In this document: in pieces, positions 37,801 through 52,800 of the stretch
Position numbering within the stretch: position 1 is the first letter of the stretch
Layout: each line of letters opens with the position of its first letter
Assembly: GCF_021462225.1 (NCBI RefSeq)
Contig: NC_061816.1
Span: 5,823,854 to 5,887,853 of the forward strand
DNA length: 64,000 bases
From: Girardinichthys multiradiatus
Taxonomy: Eukaryota; Chordata; Actinopteri; Cyprinodontiformes; Goodeidae
Reading direction: 5' to 3'
The notes under the pieces: model-generated
The model's database searches: none
Seen by the model: only the letters and a program-made list of their open reading frames with translations
Told to the model about the DNA's origin: nothing
Made by a program: the position numbers and the translations under genes

Positions 37801-40800
37801 ATGTAGAGAAACACTTTGGCTTGGTTTCACATTAGGTGTGAGAAAAATGAAACACAAGCAGACTCTGTCAGACTTGCTCTAGCATTTAAACACACCGCAC
37901 TGCCACAGATTTGTATTACAGTTAACATGAAACCAAGCATGACGGTAAACATTTAACACACAGACTTTACATGCATTTCAGTACTACAAAACCAAGTGTT
38001 TTAAATCAGTGTTAAACAGATAAAAAAAAATATTTCTAGAATGTTGCGAAGTTCAGTTATCGAGAAGAAGGTTCCAGTGGGCTCCAGGCGATACAGAAGC
38101 ATGCTGCCACCAGTGCAGAATTTGCTCAACACTGGCAGTAGGTGGGTTTGAGTGCAACAAATCCTGAAATAATCCTCTTCTTTCAAAGGAAAATATCATT
38201 AACAGACTGAAATTCTGCAAGAAATATAAGGATGGTCAGGAGAAGAACCCCAGTGAGAAACAGGGATCAGTTTTCAAAAAGCAGGTGGAGTAACAGAGTC
38301 CAACAACTGGGCTCAAATCCAACCCTCAAAGACTGGGCCCCATCACACAGGATTTGTCCCAGAAGTTAACCATGAAAATATTCACTCTTTGCATCTATAT
38401 TTTCCATTCATAAAAGCAGTATATTATGCCCCTGTATTAATGTCAAATAGGATGCACACATTCAAAATGGCGCGAACATTTTTGTGTGTTTACTCCAAGC
38501 ATGACAAGCACAGCAGGAAACTATTTCCTCTTCTAAATGGACTTGTTTTGTTTTGAAATGAAATACGGGCCAGCATAAACTCGTCACAAAGCCAGTCCCG
38601 AAGAGGGACTGGAGCGCTGGGGCCGCTGCATGGCATTACCACAGGCCTGAGCGTGACTATGTGCTGCTCGGGTTGGGCCTGGGAATGCTTGTTTTCCATC
38701 AGACGCTGGAGATCGGAGCGCTGACTGCAGAAACCCGCTTCTGGTTTTTACGTCACGGCGACCACAGAGGAAGGAAGGTTTTTATCAGATCTGTCATGAG
38801 CATCAAATGTAACCTGGACTGAGTAAAGGCCCAGTTTGAATTAAAAGTTCCGCAGAATATAATATGGTTTAAAAAAGTAAGGAACAAACATTTACCAGAA
38901 GCAAAGAAATTAGATGCCGAATCAAACGTCTGACGTCTTTTGTTGCGCAGATGGGAGCAGAAATGGGTGCTTTTCTAAGAGCAACATGGAAGCGGAGCTG
39001 TGGATGTCCCTCAGCAAACCAGAACTGCTGCACGGACTAAAGGCTGTGCAAAAAAGAAAAACCTCCATCTGACTTATATCTCCTTAAAGGAAGCTAAGCC
39101 TTATTAAAAATACAAATCCTCCATTTTGTATCCGTATAAAACCTTTCCACGTTAGAGATCCCTGATCAGGAATGTCCCACCTTCCGCTTCAACAAGTGCT
39201 ATTTATGGATCCCAATTTGTTGGCCCTAAAAATACACGCTGCCTGGCTAAAAATATTCCAGAGGACTGCTAAACACATGGCTGCTGATTGCTTCAGCTGC
39301 TGCTCCATGCAGCCTCGATAGGAAACACATGGCAAACAAGCTTTTACACAGCCGGAGGGGGGGGAGGAATCACTGCAGGTAAGCTTTCCATCCTCCCACC
39401 ATGTTTCCATCTAAATCTGCTGGTTTGAAGCGTCTTGCATGTCAGATGGTGGAGGCCAGGTATTAAAGGGTTAAAGTGGAGTGATTACCCAACCACAGCC
39501 ATCGTTTCGGTGTTTAGAGCCGGCGGCGAGGACGGCCAGTTTGCCGACATGTCTGAACCAGATGGAAGGAGGTGCCTGCTCCTCTTTCATCTGCAGGAGC
39601 TGAGGTATGTAAACAAGGAGGAGCTGGGGCAGTTTTATCGCTCAGTCGGTCAAACAATAGACGAAAAATGTCAGGTTCTGTTCCTCCAGCAAACAGAAAT
39701 TGACAAGCAGCTTTTAATACACCTTCTCTGTACCCATTCATTAAATTATTTATTTACTGACAACTCGTTGAAGCACTTTAAAACTAAATTAAGCTTAAAA
39801 CTCAACCTGCATGCCAGAGGTTTTCCTATTTAAGGCCTTTTATCTGAACATTATCTGACAACTGAGGCTAAATCAAGAACTCCAGCTTTATTTCCAACAT
39901 CATAACCAACAGAGACTAACTTCTTCTGTTTTAAACATTTCTGATGTTTATGACTAAGTTAATCCTTGCTTTGAGAAAAGAAAGATGTCCCAGAGTCCAG
40001 CCAGAGCACCTCCTCAGGCTCACAGAGGCCTAGTCCTGATGGTAATGGAGCAGCCTGCCCTGGGTTCAGTCTGCCAGGCCACAGGCACTTCCTGGGGAAA
40101 CTTGCTGGTTTGATACGGCTGTGATTAACCACAGATATACCACATAAACCAGACTTGTAAACACATAGCGAGAGAAATGCCGTGACTGAAGATAGAAGAC
40201 TCCGCAAGGACAGCGACAGGGTAAAGTAAAAGTTCAAGAGAGCAAGCAGCATCAACTGGTGGTAAACATCCGGGACTCTTTGGCTGCAGAGGTTCCAAAG
40301 CACCTGAGGAAAGACATGAATCAGCGGCTGAAGATAAGCTGATGGTTTAAAGGAGCTGCTCCTGCCGCTGCAGTGATCTCCATTTTCTGGCAGCTTCTCA
40401 TGTCTTTAATGACCCACGCACACTTGCCTGGCTGCCTACATAAACTCTCATTCACGAGGAGAGAGGCGCGGCAGTCGCACTGCCAGTATTTTCCACCATA
40501 AAAATCCGACCAAACTGGATCCCCTGTCATTAAAACTGCAATGCTGCTGCAGCTCTGGATGTTTCCTGAAACCTCAGCAGCATCGGCATGCTCCCACAGT
40601 GGATATCCCAGTAAATATGGCCCGTTAGCTGCACACTCAGGGGTTCTACAGATGCAGACGACCCAGCCCACATGTTCAGGGCTGCTTTTAAGCAGCATGT
40701 GAATGAGCAACCTGTGCTGGACGGCTGAGGAGTACCTGAACATCGTGTGAGTTTATTCGGTTTACATGGGTTTATTGGAAGAGTTTCTGAGGCTCTCTCT

Positions 40801-43800
40801 GCTCTTCCAACTAAAGCAACAAGTTGACATGTTTTCAGCAACGGGAAATGAAACTCGGCACATTTTTAGCTGACATTAAAATGCAGATTGCTTCTGGTTG
40901 TGCGTGTCCTTCCTTGAAATGCTTATTTTTAATCTAAGAAAAGAGGAGACAGGAAGCTTAAGTTTAAGCTAACTGCAACGCGAGAGCAGCAGAAAGGAAT
41001 TCAAACCGATCCAGTTTAAATCAATGCATCTATTTTAATTACTGACAACAAATTAGATCATAAACGCATAAAATCTGGATGAATATTTACATGATTTCAA
41101 TTGTTAAATGTTTTCCAAACCCCAGGGAGACTGACTGATCTCTCTGAAGGTTTTATCTTATTGATCTCGTTTAGTGGCGGCCTCTCATTGTGATAGCAAA
41201 GCACAGAAAGCGTGACAGAAATGTAATTTAAATGCATTACTTGAAGAGAAGAAAAATGACTGCTGTGTGTTCAAGAGTCGTGAATTATTAGTTGAAGCTA
41301 TTCCCTGGGATATCCTGATATCATCCTGTTCTGGCTGAGAGAAGATAAAGAAGACATAAACTAATGTGTTGTCCCTCTGGGATTTATTGGCATTACTGGA
41401 AAACGTCTCTGAGCTATCTCTGCGCTTGGCTGGGGCTCCGTTATATAAACCACACCCGTCTCCAGATTGCCTAATGAAAAGAAACGCTAGCTTTGACACA
41501 TTTGGGTCGACAAAAGAGGAAGTGGAGTCAGGAAGCAGCTTGGTCTTCTGTATCCTGACTGTGGACCTTTCTGCGCTACAGTTTTTCATTTGAAAACCCG
41601 GTTCGTGGATAGAGACGGTAGAACCCCAAAGTGCAATAAGACAGTATCCGCAAATATCCATACAGATTTAAATCACCTTTTACAAACGTTAACATGCAAA
41701 GAAGCTGGATTTAATAAATGAAAGTACACCTCAGGTCGGTCAGGGTTCCCGTGCAGACACCAGGATGAAGGACGGCTGTGCTGCACATTTTATTCCTGGG
41801 ATCAGATTCAGCGGAGTCAACAGCAGTTCTCTCAGTCCTGTAAATCGTAAAAACGTCCACAGTATTGCAGCTAATCTGATCAGACAAAGTGCCACCAAAC
41901 TATTCTCCGCATCTTATTGGGTAGAGTTTAGCTTAGAAATGTAGCGACCATAGATGAGTCCAACTGGCAATTTATCTCAGGCATCATAAGGATCTGGGTG
42001 GATTGACCAACACTCAGAACGGCTGGAAAATCCATAAAAACCCACTGAAGATCAAAGAAAAGATCATTATTGTCACATGACCAACCGCCTCCTCTTCTCC
42101 AGGAACACAAACAGCACCAAGATGGAAATAAACATCGATTGTTATTATTGACCCAGTTTTACCTTATCTTATGGAAACTGTTGGAACACCAGTGTCACTC
42201 CCCAGCAAAGCCCGTTTTACATCAACATGGACCATAAAGGTGCCGGCAGAAAAACAGCCCCCGATAATCTTTTATGGTCAGACAAGACAAAGATTAAGCT
42301 GTTGGGCCACAATGACAAGAGGTGACCTTGGAGGACGTTCAAACGTAAGAACACTGCACCAACTGTCACGCATGGTGGTGGCAGCATTATGCTGTGGACC
42401 TGTTTTAGGTCTAGATGGCTGAAACTTTGATACAGTGGGACGTTCAGGACAACAATACCAAACACATCCAAAATGGCTCTGGAATGAAAAAAGCAGGCAA
42501 GTTGTAATCTGTGTGATCATAGCAGTAGTTCTTGTAGAGGAGTAACTTACACAACACTGGCTGCTGATAAGAGGCGAAGAAGACAGACTGATGAGCACAG
42601 AGGAAAGGTAGCTACTGATAAAGCTTTTCACGCATGAAGTCATGTTAAACATCAGCAAAATGTTCAGTTCTGTCTGTTTTAACCTGAGAAAAGCCCGGCA
42701 GAGAGTCCAGTAACAGCCCAGATGAACCGGGTTTGGCTCCAGCTATGGCTAGATCAGAGGTTAGCAGACACCACAAACCTCGCCCCAGGCGCTTCCTCCC
42801 ACCCTGACTTCCTCTGACAAACATTACTTCCTTTAATGCACACAGGAGAGATTAGTCGACTTGTTTTACAAGTTTCCACAGGATTAACTGACAAGCTTGT
42901 GGAGCTCATAGTCCAGATGAAGCTGCGAGTCCATGCAGCGAGCAGATCCAACCCCGCTGCTGTTAAGTGGGTCTCTCCTGCTGGTTTATGCTCATTTTGT
43001 TGCTGGGTTTCAATAGAATCAAGCTCTGGGTGAAAGGTGCTCTGTGCTTTTACTTTCAGTGGGTGCTGTCGATTTCAAACAGACTCAACCAACTCAGAGA
43101 CCTTTGATCTAAATTTAAGACAAAAACCTGTAAATTAAACTAAAAGTCCTAATTTATGAGCAGAATGTCAGGTTGGAGCATCCAGGGAGTTTCAGCATTG
43201 AGTTATTGACAACAGTGGAGCAAAATGAAAATGCAAATCCTTTATTTGCATTAGCGGAGATAAAAAGGCAGACGACACCCAGCCACGGCCTCGCCACTGT
43301 GTCTCAGGGTAATTAGCTACTTAAAAGCCGAGCGGTCAGGTGTTGGACGCCGCGACAGAGACAATAACCAGAGTATTTGATTGTAGTGGCGGCGTGGCAC
43401 GAACACACAACTTATAAAGTGAGAGGTTTGAGTCATAGCAACAGGATGGCAGCAGACAGGTTTGCTCTGAATTAAACTTTATTTCAGGGAAACTTTAACA
43501 GGAACAAAGGAAAAAGTTGAAGTATTCAGCTTTTTGGCCTCGTCATATCACTTCCTGCGCATCTCCAGGAACTGCAGAACTGATTACATGAGGAGTAGGT
43601 TTTGAAATTTCTCAGGAAACTAAGAATACCACAGAAACGGTTCATTACAGAGCTCTGTCAGTGTTAGCTTCTCTCAATCCCACACTGTCAAAAACTAGGT
43701 CCACTCTTCCAGCCTTCGCAGGGTTTCAGATGGAAAGCAGCTAATAGTTAATGCAGTTCATTAATGGATCATCAGCAGTGTGACCACCTCAAGAGATCTT

Positions 43801-46800
43801 GCAGCTTACGGGTGTGTGTTTGACCTTGGGGGAGCATTTGTTGATGTCCATAAATATGGGAAGGGTTATAAGGCCATTAACAAACTATCTGAAGCACGTC
43901 AAGAGTTTATTATCATTTCACTGGTTTTACTTTAACAAGTTGCTAAGTATTTTCATGACTTATAGAGAGAAATAGCCATATAAATGCTCAAATCTCATGT
44001 ATTATTTAGTTTCGTATTCTTTTGATAATTTGCATTACAAACATTTCCTTCTCAAATCTCCAGGCAGTCGCAGCAGATGGCCACTCACACTGAAGCTCTG
44101 CTCTGTTCTCATTTCTGCCCACTGTCGCCACATGCTTGCTCAGTATGAGGGACTGCAGCAAACATCTTAATGCAATCACTTCTCTTCTGTAGCCTAATGC
44201 ACTATTAGGACAAGGGATTAGGATTATAAACTGGCTGACTCCACTGTAATGTAATTGGATCCAACTGGAATGCATGTAAACTGGATCAGTTTGTCTTGCT
44301 AGACGCCTTGAGAGAACATATGTTGACAATTGGTGCTGAGTTAACAGCTTCATTCCCACCAAGGTCGTTTGACTCCCAAGAAATGAGAAAATTATGACCC
44401 CTGATCAAACCAACACAACCCAGACTGGGCACCTCCTGGTAACAGTTGGAGAAATTGGACATTTCCTTACAGAAACCTTCTTGAAGGTGTTGGTTGTGAA
44501 GCGCAAACTAAAAGTACAAACTGTCTCCCTTGGTAGGTACAAATTGGTGCAAGAGTATAATATGTCCTGTAAGAAACAGCTCCTAAAACCCAGGTACAAA
44601 ATAACTAATACCAAGTTTTCCTTTGGAATAAAACATTTCTCTACCCAACTGTAGGCGTGAAGGTTGTTTGCACCAGTTTAACCAGTGTAAAGGTTCATCT
44701 GGTGTCTGCTTATCTCAACAGTCAACTTCCTGTGAGTCAGACAAACCCTTTACAAACAGGCAGAGCTGTGTTGTCTGACACCACGAGCTGTTTTCTTTAA
44801 CAGCTTTTAGACCAGACACAAATCTCACTTATTCATAAAGGCTTTGACCCGTCTGACTCACATAGTGAGCTCCTACAGGTGATCCTGGAAGAAAATCAAT
44901 AACCAGTGGTCAGCAGATTTAAAAGCAAGGCTGATTATGACTGAACTGCCTGCATGTTTCTGCAGCGCCGCGTACACAGTCTGCTCCTCCCCACATGCCG
45001 CTACAGGTTTCCACATGACCGCCCGTGTGCCGTGTTTTGACTGCACTCCTCCAAGCAGAGTGTCTGCAGGCCCGATGCTATCGCCGTGGACAGACCTCCA
45101 TCACTGACATTTCCAAAAGCTGTTTTAAAGGAATAAATGCGCCTCCACTTCTCCCTTTCCCCTGTTTTATTCTGATGACAGAACCGGTTTGAGGCAGCAG
45201 TTTAAAGGTCTTCTCATTGGACTTTGTCTCCCCTGCCAATACAAATATTGGTGTACAGGATGCAACAAAAAACAGTTCTCTGTCTTTTTCTCGTCTTAAT
45301 CCTCTTCCTCTGCGCTGAACAATAGGCCGCGTTGGATGAAGTTCCTTCAGCATCAAACACATAAACGACAGACAGAAAACTCACTGAGAAAACAAAGTGT
45401 TGTTAGGTCAGTTTATGTTGATGATTATAAAAATATCTTTTTGTAAAAAATGAGCAAAAGTCGTTCCTCATTTCCATTTGTTCTTCCAAGCAGCTTTTTG
45501 TCAGATTTTCAAAATGGTCTCGGTCGATAGTTCTTTTTAGAGGTTTTATTTGGACTTTAGATCATTTTTTCACTTATTTTCAGTCGGTTGCATCTACCTG
45601 ATTAAAACGAAGCAAGCTTCATTTTTCAAACTCAATGTATGGACTCTGTTGCTCAATATCATTATCAACGCCTGGTTCCAGCTCCTTTGGGTTATTCAGA
45701 ATTACCATTTTAACTCTAAAAGAACCAGTTAAGGACTGGTTTAACCCTTCAGTGGAAAACCCCACCAAGCAGATGAAGGAACCTTCACAGAAGTATCTGG
45801 AACATCTATCAGAAGAGCTGAAAGTTGATTCCTGAATGAGAAGATAAACTCAAAGACTTTTATTGACAGCTATTTGGCTTTCAGTTTGTTGGAGTTGAGC
45901 AAATTAGTTTTTGTCTTTGTGGCCCGTCCTACATCCTGTTATCATAATCATAAATAAATGATTAATGTCAACCCTTGTGAGCTGTAAATATTCACCAGAG
46001 TCCAATCCGTATCTCCATCACAGCGTGTGGCTGCTCTAGATCATGTATGAGAAAGAAGCCAACATGTGACGTCCGTGGCATGAGTCCAATCATTCAGCAG
46101 TTTACCAGCAGGGAAGCTGCTCAGCTGACCTCTGATTTGGAAAAAAGTCCCTAATATTCCTGGAGTTTTATAACCGGCATAAATCCTGTGATCTGAGACC
46201 AGAACAAACTTTCTTTAAACTGCTTCACTCTGGTTCATTTGACTCTAGGATGTAGACAGGTCCCAGTGAATGATGTGAAACCAGGCAACCATTTCCTGCG
46301 GGCAGCAACCTGACGCAGCTGCCACGCTGAAAACTGTTGGTGTTTATGAAACGTCTGCTTCAAACTTGGCTGGGAGCGTCGACACCAGATTGAGACTGTT
46401 GACACCTCGTGCTGGCCTGTCAGTCAAAAAGCAGGGAAAAGCAGAAGTGGAAGCGAGGTGGGGACACTTTGTTCACAACAACACTCAGAGAAGTCCTCTG
46501 TGTTCGTCTAAAAATGACTCAGCCAACACGTGTGGACTGTTTCTTCTGTTTTCCTTAGTTCAGGCAAGTTAGAGTGTCTTTATCAGGAAAAAGGAAATCG
46601 CTTTTTTACACAAAGATGGCAACAAAGAGCCACCTCAATCTGGAAAACCCATGAGCGAGAATGAGGAAGGGCGTGTGTACATTCAGCGGAAGAAAATGAA
46701 CGGACAACAAAGAGACTAAATGTGTGTACACAGCACTGAGCGTGGGTTTCCTAATGGGCAGCAAAGGAGGGAAGTTCAGCTGAGCTATTAAAAGACCACA

Positions 46801-49800
46801 AATTACAACTCGACACAGCCAGAAGCACCCTCAGCTGGGGCCTCATCAGCGGCACCATGAAGACTTCCAACCAGAACTTGGTTTCATCGTTCCAGAACAA
46901 CACAGCCCAGCCTTGTTACAAACAACAGATTCTTCAGACCTCTTGCTTTTTTTAACCCTCGTGATGTTTAATATGCAGGTGCAGGCGCTTCTCTTTTTTA
47001 AATCTATCATCCTTCACTTTCCCTCCTGTCATTCCCAGCACCTCTCAGCAGCCATAAATCTGTCTTTATCCAGCCGCAGCACAAACAATACAGGATGTGC
47101 TGATTGGGTGATGATTTTTAGTGATCCTTGCAGTCATTCAGCGTTGTGTTGATGCTCTGATGGGTTTTCTGCAGACATTCTGGATGATTTTATGCAACGT
47201 TTTCTTGGTTTTGTTGTATTCTCTGTTGTATTATCTGGTGCAACATGGCAGGCAGGAGAGCCCTGCAGAGGACAGTGAGGGGATCTAAAAGGGTCAGAGC
47301 TTATATAACTGCTGCCATTTCTATTAATTTTTAGTCTTTGAGGAACATTTTTTGTTGGTTTCTTTGTCTTTTGGATCATATTTCTCATTTCTTTCCATTT
47401 CTGTACATATTGTTTTACATTTTACATCCAGTTCTAGGTCTTCCTGAAAGATGTTTTCATTCTCTTAGTCTTTTTTAGCTGTTTGTAGTTCTGATTGTCT
47501 CTGTGGATTATTTTACATATAATGTATGACTATTAAGCCTTTTTTAATTTCTTTCTGAGTTGTTCTGTAAGTCTTTGAGGAACGTTTGCATTGAATGCAT
47601 TGCATTCATAGATATGTGCGTCTTCCTGAATAATTATATCACTTTCTGTTTTTGTGAAACATTTGTGGGTCTTACTTTATCCCTTTCTGGTTGTGTTGTT
47701 GGTGTTTATGAAATGTTTCCATCTTCTGTAGGTTTTATACAAAGTTCTGAAACAGTTTTCTTGAATTTGTGAGTCTGTTAAAACATATTCATATCATTCT
47801 GGTTGTTCTGTTCACCTCTGTGGAACATCCTTCATGAATATGTATGTTTTTTAGGATATTTGTTTGTATTTTGGGTTGTTTTGTAACGTTGCCATCTTTT
47901 TCTGGCTCTTTTATGCAAAGTTCTGGAACATTTGTGATTAATTTGTGAGTATTTTACAATATTTTAATCTCATTCTGGTTGTTTTGTCCATCTTTGGGGA
48001 ACATTTTTGACTGATTCTGGACTTTTTTTCTGTTTTTAGAAGAATGTGTTTGCCATCGGGCCACTGGTTCTAGCAATTTGCTGCTGTGTTGCAACTCTGC
48101 GTTTCCACAGGAATGAGACGGTACATGGGTCAGTCACAGTGGAACCCTTTTGGGTCCCCCTGTCGTACTTGTTTTTTAATCCATCCCAGGGTGTGGTGTG
48201 TTTTTAGATAACACATGAACAGATGTCACATGTTGGTTGCCTATCGGAATGTGGACAGTGTTTCTAGTATTGTCCAAGTTAAAATGAGGCTTTGTGGTCA
48301 CCAGAAGGAAGAGTGGAAGACAAGAAAGAAGACACAGAAAAAAGACAGACAAAGACGGAGACAGTGAGGATAAAAAAAGAGCCCTGTCTGAGCATGAAGG
48401 AGGTCTGCTTCAGAAACTTTGGAACAATGGCTTCATTGTGAGCTTTGGATATGAGATCAAACCCTTGGGTGTTTCCCAGCAGCCCCCTCGTCCTCAACCT
48501 GCAGTTCAGCCCCATGCTTGGGGACGACTTGAGAGTCGAGGACCGAAAGAACGGACACAGAGCTTCTCTTTCTGGACCACATCCTACTGGAGCCGTCGCT
48601 GGCCTTCCCATGTGCCTTCACACTACTGGGTCATCTTTGTCTGTGCAGGGATATTCAGGAGAAACACAGAGGGCTCCACAAACACAACGAAGGTTTCACC
48701 ACCACAGCAGACCAGACGTTTCACTTTTTTACTCCATTTGATGGCTGACTTTGGATCAAACGTATGAAGGGTTCTCCAGTTAAAAACTTGGTCATACTCC
48801 TCTGCTGCCATCAAACAGCTTCTCCATGTAGCCCACGAGACACATCTTAACGCAGCTTTCCTTATCCTTTACATGCAACTTTAAAAATGCCGGGCATTTT
48901 TACAGCTTTAAGTGCTGAAACTTTGTGTGGAAAATATGCTCAGTTCCCCCTGGCGCCAAGTCTGAGTTTACCCTCCAGAGACCAGAAAATCAAAGCCATT
49001 TCCTGCTTAGTTACTGTCCTGCTCCCTGGTTGTTAAGTGGGGTCCTGACAAGCATCAAGAAACATCAAGGGAAAGAGGGGGCTTTGGTTATCTGCTTGCC
49101 TTCAGCACACAATCACATACATCCAGCTCAGCAGTGGAATGAGCCGGACAACACATGTCCACCTTTAATGTTTATCTGCAACAGTTAGTATCATGTAACA
49201 TTTAGCCAAAATGTACATGTTACCTTCTGAAACTTAACGGCTACTTTCACAGAATTTACAGATCATACACTGAGCCTCCCATGTTACTTTTTAAAATTTA
49301 TTAAAAACTTCCAGGTTAATTTTTTTGGGAAAATTTATTAAGTACGTTGCCACAACTTGCAGGTTACTTTTTATAATTTGCTACTTTTTTCCAGAATTTT
49401 TCCCAGAAAATAAACTTACAGGTTACTTTCCATAACTTTCACATTACTTGTTTTAGTTTGCAAGTTACTTTCCAGAAGTTACAGGTTACTTTCTATAGTT
49501 TAGAAGTTACTTTCCAGGGTTACTTTACATGACTGACTTACAGGTTACTTTCTATATTTTGCAAGTTACTTTCCAGAACTCACGGGTTACTTTCTAGAAA
49601 TTACAGGTTACTTTCTATAGTTTGCAAGTTACTTTCCAGAACTTAAAGGTCTACTTTCTACAGTTTGCAAGTTGCTTTCCGGAGCTCACAGCTTACTTTC
49701 CATAACTTACAGGTTACTTTCTAGATCTTACACGGTACTTTTCCAGGATTTAAGATTACTCTATGGAACTTAGAGATTACTTTTGGGAATTTACGACAAT

Positions 49801-52800
49801 CTAGAACTTAGCTTTGGATTATATTTGCCAGAACTTGAAAGTAACTGTAGTTTTTCTTTTGAGAATTTACCTGAAACGTAACTCATAATGATCCAAAACT
49901 TTGTCAGTGCTTACTGGTTGCTTTCCAAAACCTACAGGTAACTGCAAAATTGATAGCTTGTGTATTTTGTCACATTAACCTGTACATTTAGTAAGTTCTC
50001 GGCATGTAACCATAAAAAGTAACCTGTGACTCCAGGGTAGGTTCTGTTAACTTAACACATCTGACTTTTTGAAAGTAACATTTGTTTGACAACATTTTGA
50101 AAAACAACCTCTAAGCTAAAGGCAAACTTTACCCCATCCCCCTGGCAGATTTAAACTTTTGTTTGTTGTCTTAGTGATTTCTGATACGAAATGAGACGGG
50201 CATCTCTCAAAAGATAATAAAACATGGTAAAAATAGTAATTCATCTGTCTTTATTTACATTTTTTAATAAATGGCATTTCATAAATTATTTACATCTCTA
50301 TAAATAATCAACATAAAAATTTTATTTTGAATTGACCAGCTCCTTCCAAGCCGACTCTGGCCCGCGAATAATTATCTATGGCCCCCTGGATGATATTTAA
50401 TTACTATTAGAACCGGCCGCAGGCCACAGACGCCCGCTGGCGTTTTGCACGCACCAACACTACATTCCCCACAATGCAACGGTAGTCCGCAAAGTCACTG
50501 TAGCGCGCACAAGCGGCTTCATTGTTCATCAGCAATCACAGCAGATATCAACTTTCAGGTACCCCCGTCCACAAACATGGCTAAACGTACGGTGGACGCT
50601 GAGAACAGGGGGTTTCAAGCCAGGTGGGAGGCAGAGTACATGTTCACGGAGGCAAAAGGCAAACCTGTGTGTCTTCTGTGTGGAGAAAGTTTGGCTGTAA
50701 TGAAAGAATATAATGCAATATAAAGTTTATAATGCACGCACTTTTATTTATGTATTCATCTTGATATTAAGAAACATACTTTATTTTTCAAACCAATTAA
50801 ATTTTTAGCTGTTTGCCTGTTGAAAATGTTTCCCCTTGAGGTTACTTACAGAGCCATAACAAAATATTGCTTTATTCATTTAATTATTAAATAATGTACT
50901 CTGTGTTAAGTCTTGGTTCAATAGGCTATGTGCAATCATTTTAATATGTTTTAATAAACATTGAACCAGTCTGGCCCTTGGCTTGTAGCAAATTTGGTTT
51001 TTTGGCCCTTGGTGTATTTGACTTTGACATCCCTGTCTTAGAGGTTGGAAGGCCTCCTTGCCATCACCCTAATCTTTAGTCCCCTTCTCAGATTTACTAT
51101 TATTCAGTCTCTGGCTGGGCTGCTCCAAAACATTTAAATTAATTCCAGTCAGAAGAGACATATGTGGGTACATTAAACCTAAATCTGCCAGGGGTATGAA
51201 TATTTCAAGGCTTAACAGTGAGTTCAGGGAAAAAGAATGGCCAGAGTATCTTGAAAAAAGGCTCAAAGATTCACCAAGTAACCTGGTGGGTTTGGTTAAG
51301 TAATCAATAAGTTTCAACTAAGTACTGGAAAACAACCTCTAAGTTTAGGGTGAGATCTGCAGAAAAGCTGCAAGTTCCACAAAGTAACCTTATTATAAGT
51401 AAATCCTGTGCATTTTTATTTGTTGTACATTAAAGTTTTTCAACAAAAATAATCCTGAATAAATAAACTGCACTGTTGTCGTTAAATCTTCATCTGAATT
51501 TGCTGGGGGAAGAAAATCAATGAAAAAGTTCTCTGCGCAAAGGTCCCGCCTTGGTCCCATGTGGGGGAGTCACAACCATAAGAGATAAAATCTAATCTGT
51601 GGTCAGTTACAGGAAACAAATCCTGCACTCTATCAGACCCTTATAAATGTAATTTAATGAACTGACTTTCAGCTGTTTAAAGCCTGATGTTTTATTGTTT
51701 TCAGTTAAATTTGACCTTGTCCTCTGATCTAGTCCACCTTGAATAGTTTCCTGCCCTTAACGTCTGCTTTCATTTGACTCTTAAATGAGTCTTAAAGGCT
51801 CCCTTGTGAGCACGGGTCGGCAGCAGAATTACAGGGGAGTGACGAAACCTGCAGAATAATTAGCTATGGCAGAAAAGTATTATGATTAAACCTCGACATA
51901 CACGGCTAATTTAGCTTGCATCCTGACAACACCACCCATGTCTGCAGAGGTTCTAGCAGGAATTAGTCAGGAGATACAACACTCTGAAAGTGGACAAAGC
52001 AACCTGTCGCAGGTAATGAGAGTAAGACATGTGCCTACATGACAGTAGGAGCTAACACAGAAAGCTTTGACAACAACAACCCAGAGTCCTGCAGCGTTTG
52101 CACGAGATGGAGGTTGTGAAACAATTGGACAACCAGAGGACGAGAGGCCCCGGGGTGCTGGAACAGGTTGGTCCATGGAGGAAGGGAGCAATGAAGCTGT
52201 TAGAGCTGCAGGCATTGGTCTGAGAGTAACCAGACATCCTCCACTGCCTCTGACTGAACACCAAGCGACCTGTGCTGCCAAATAATTGATGAGTCCGAAG
52301 AAACAGGCTCTGCTGTGCACCTTCAGCCGACAGGTTGTGAAAGGAGAGAACGAATCCTGAAAAGGTTCTGTTTTCTGCAGGCTCTCAGGGGTTAAAGAGG
52401 GGCTGGCTGATGGGGCTGTTAGTCACTGTCAGTCATTGAGTGATCAGCCGCCAGCAGCTGAGATTTCTGGCTCAGTTGGAAGAACACAGACTCCCGTTGA
52501 TACTGCAGCAGTTTCATTTTTCTGTGATGTGGTCATGCATCACCTCTTCACAGTCTGATCTGCGCTCCAATCACCATGTCTGCTGCAGAATTCACCCTTT
52601 GTGGCTAAAGCTCTTAAAGCGATGAGAAACAACAGAGCAGAGACAGTAAAAACAAAGAGCTAACTCTGATTCAATGTTGCCGTTCCTCACATCATCGTGG
52701 AGGAAATCGGGTCTACTTTTCTTCCCTGCTGTCGTTTCAGATCATTGAAGTCTGCAGGCATTAGTTTCTGCACAGCTTGCTTAAGATCTCAACACAAAAC

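Noticed and set aside
41185..41661. 158-residue minus-strand open frame
   Set aside because: No domain, no conserved motif and no exon-like borders were seen.
48294..48767. 157-residue plus-strand open frame, Lys/Arg-rich at its start
   Set aside because: No recognisable domain, no splice or promoter context, overlapped by two other frames of similar length; consistent with chance in purine-rich DNA.
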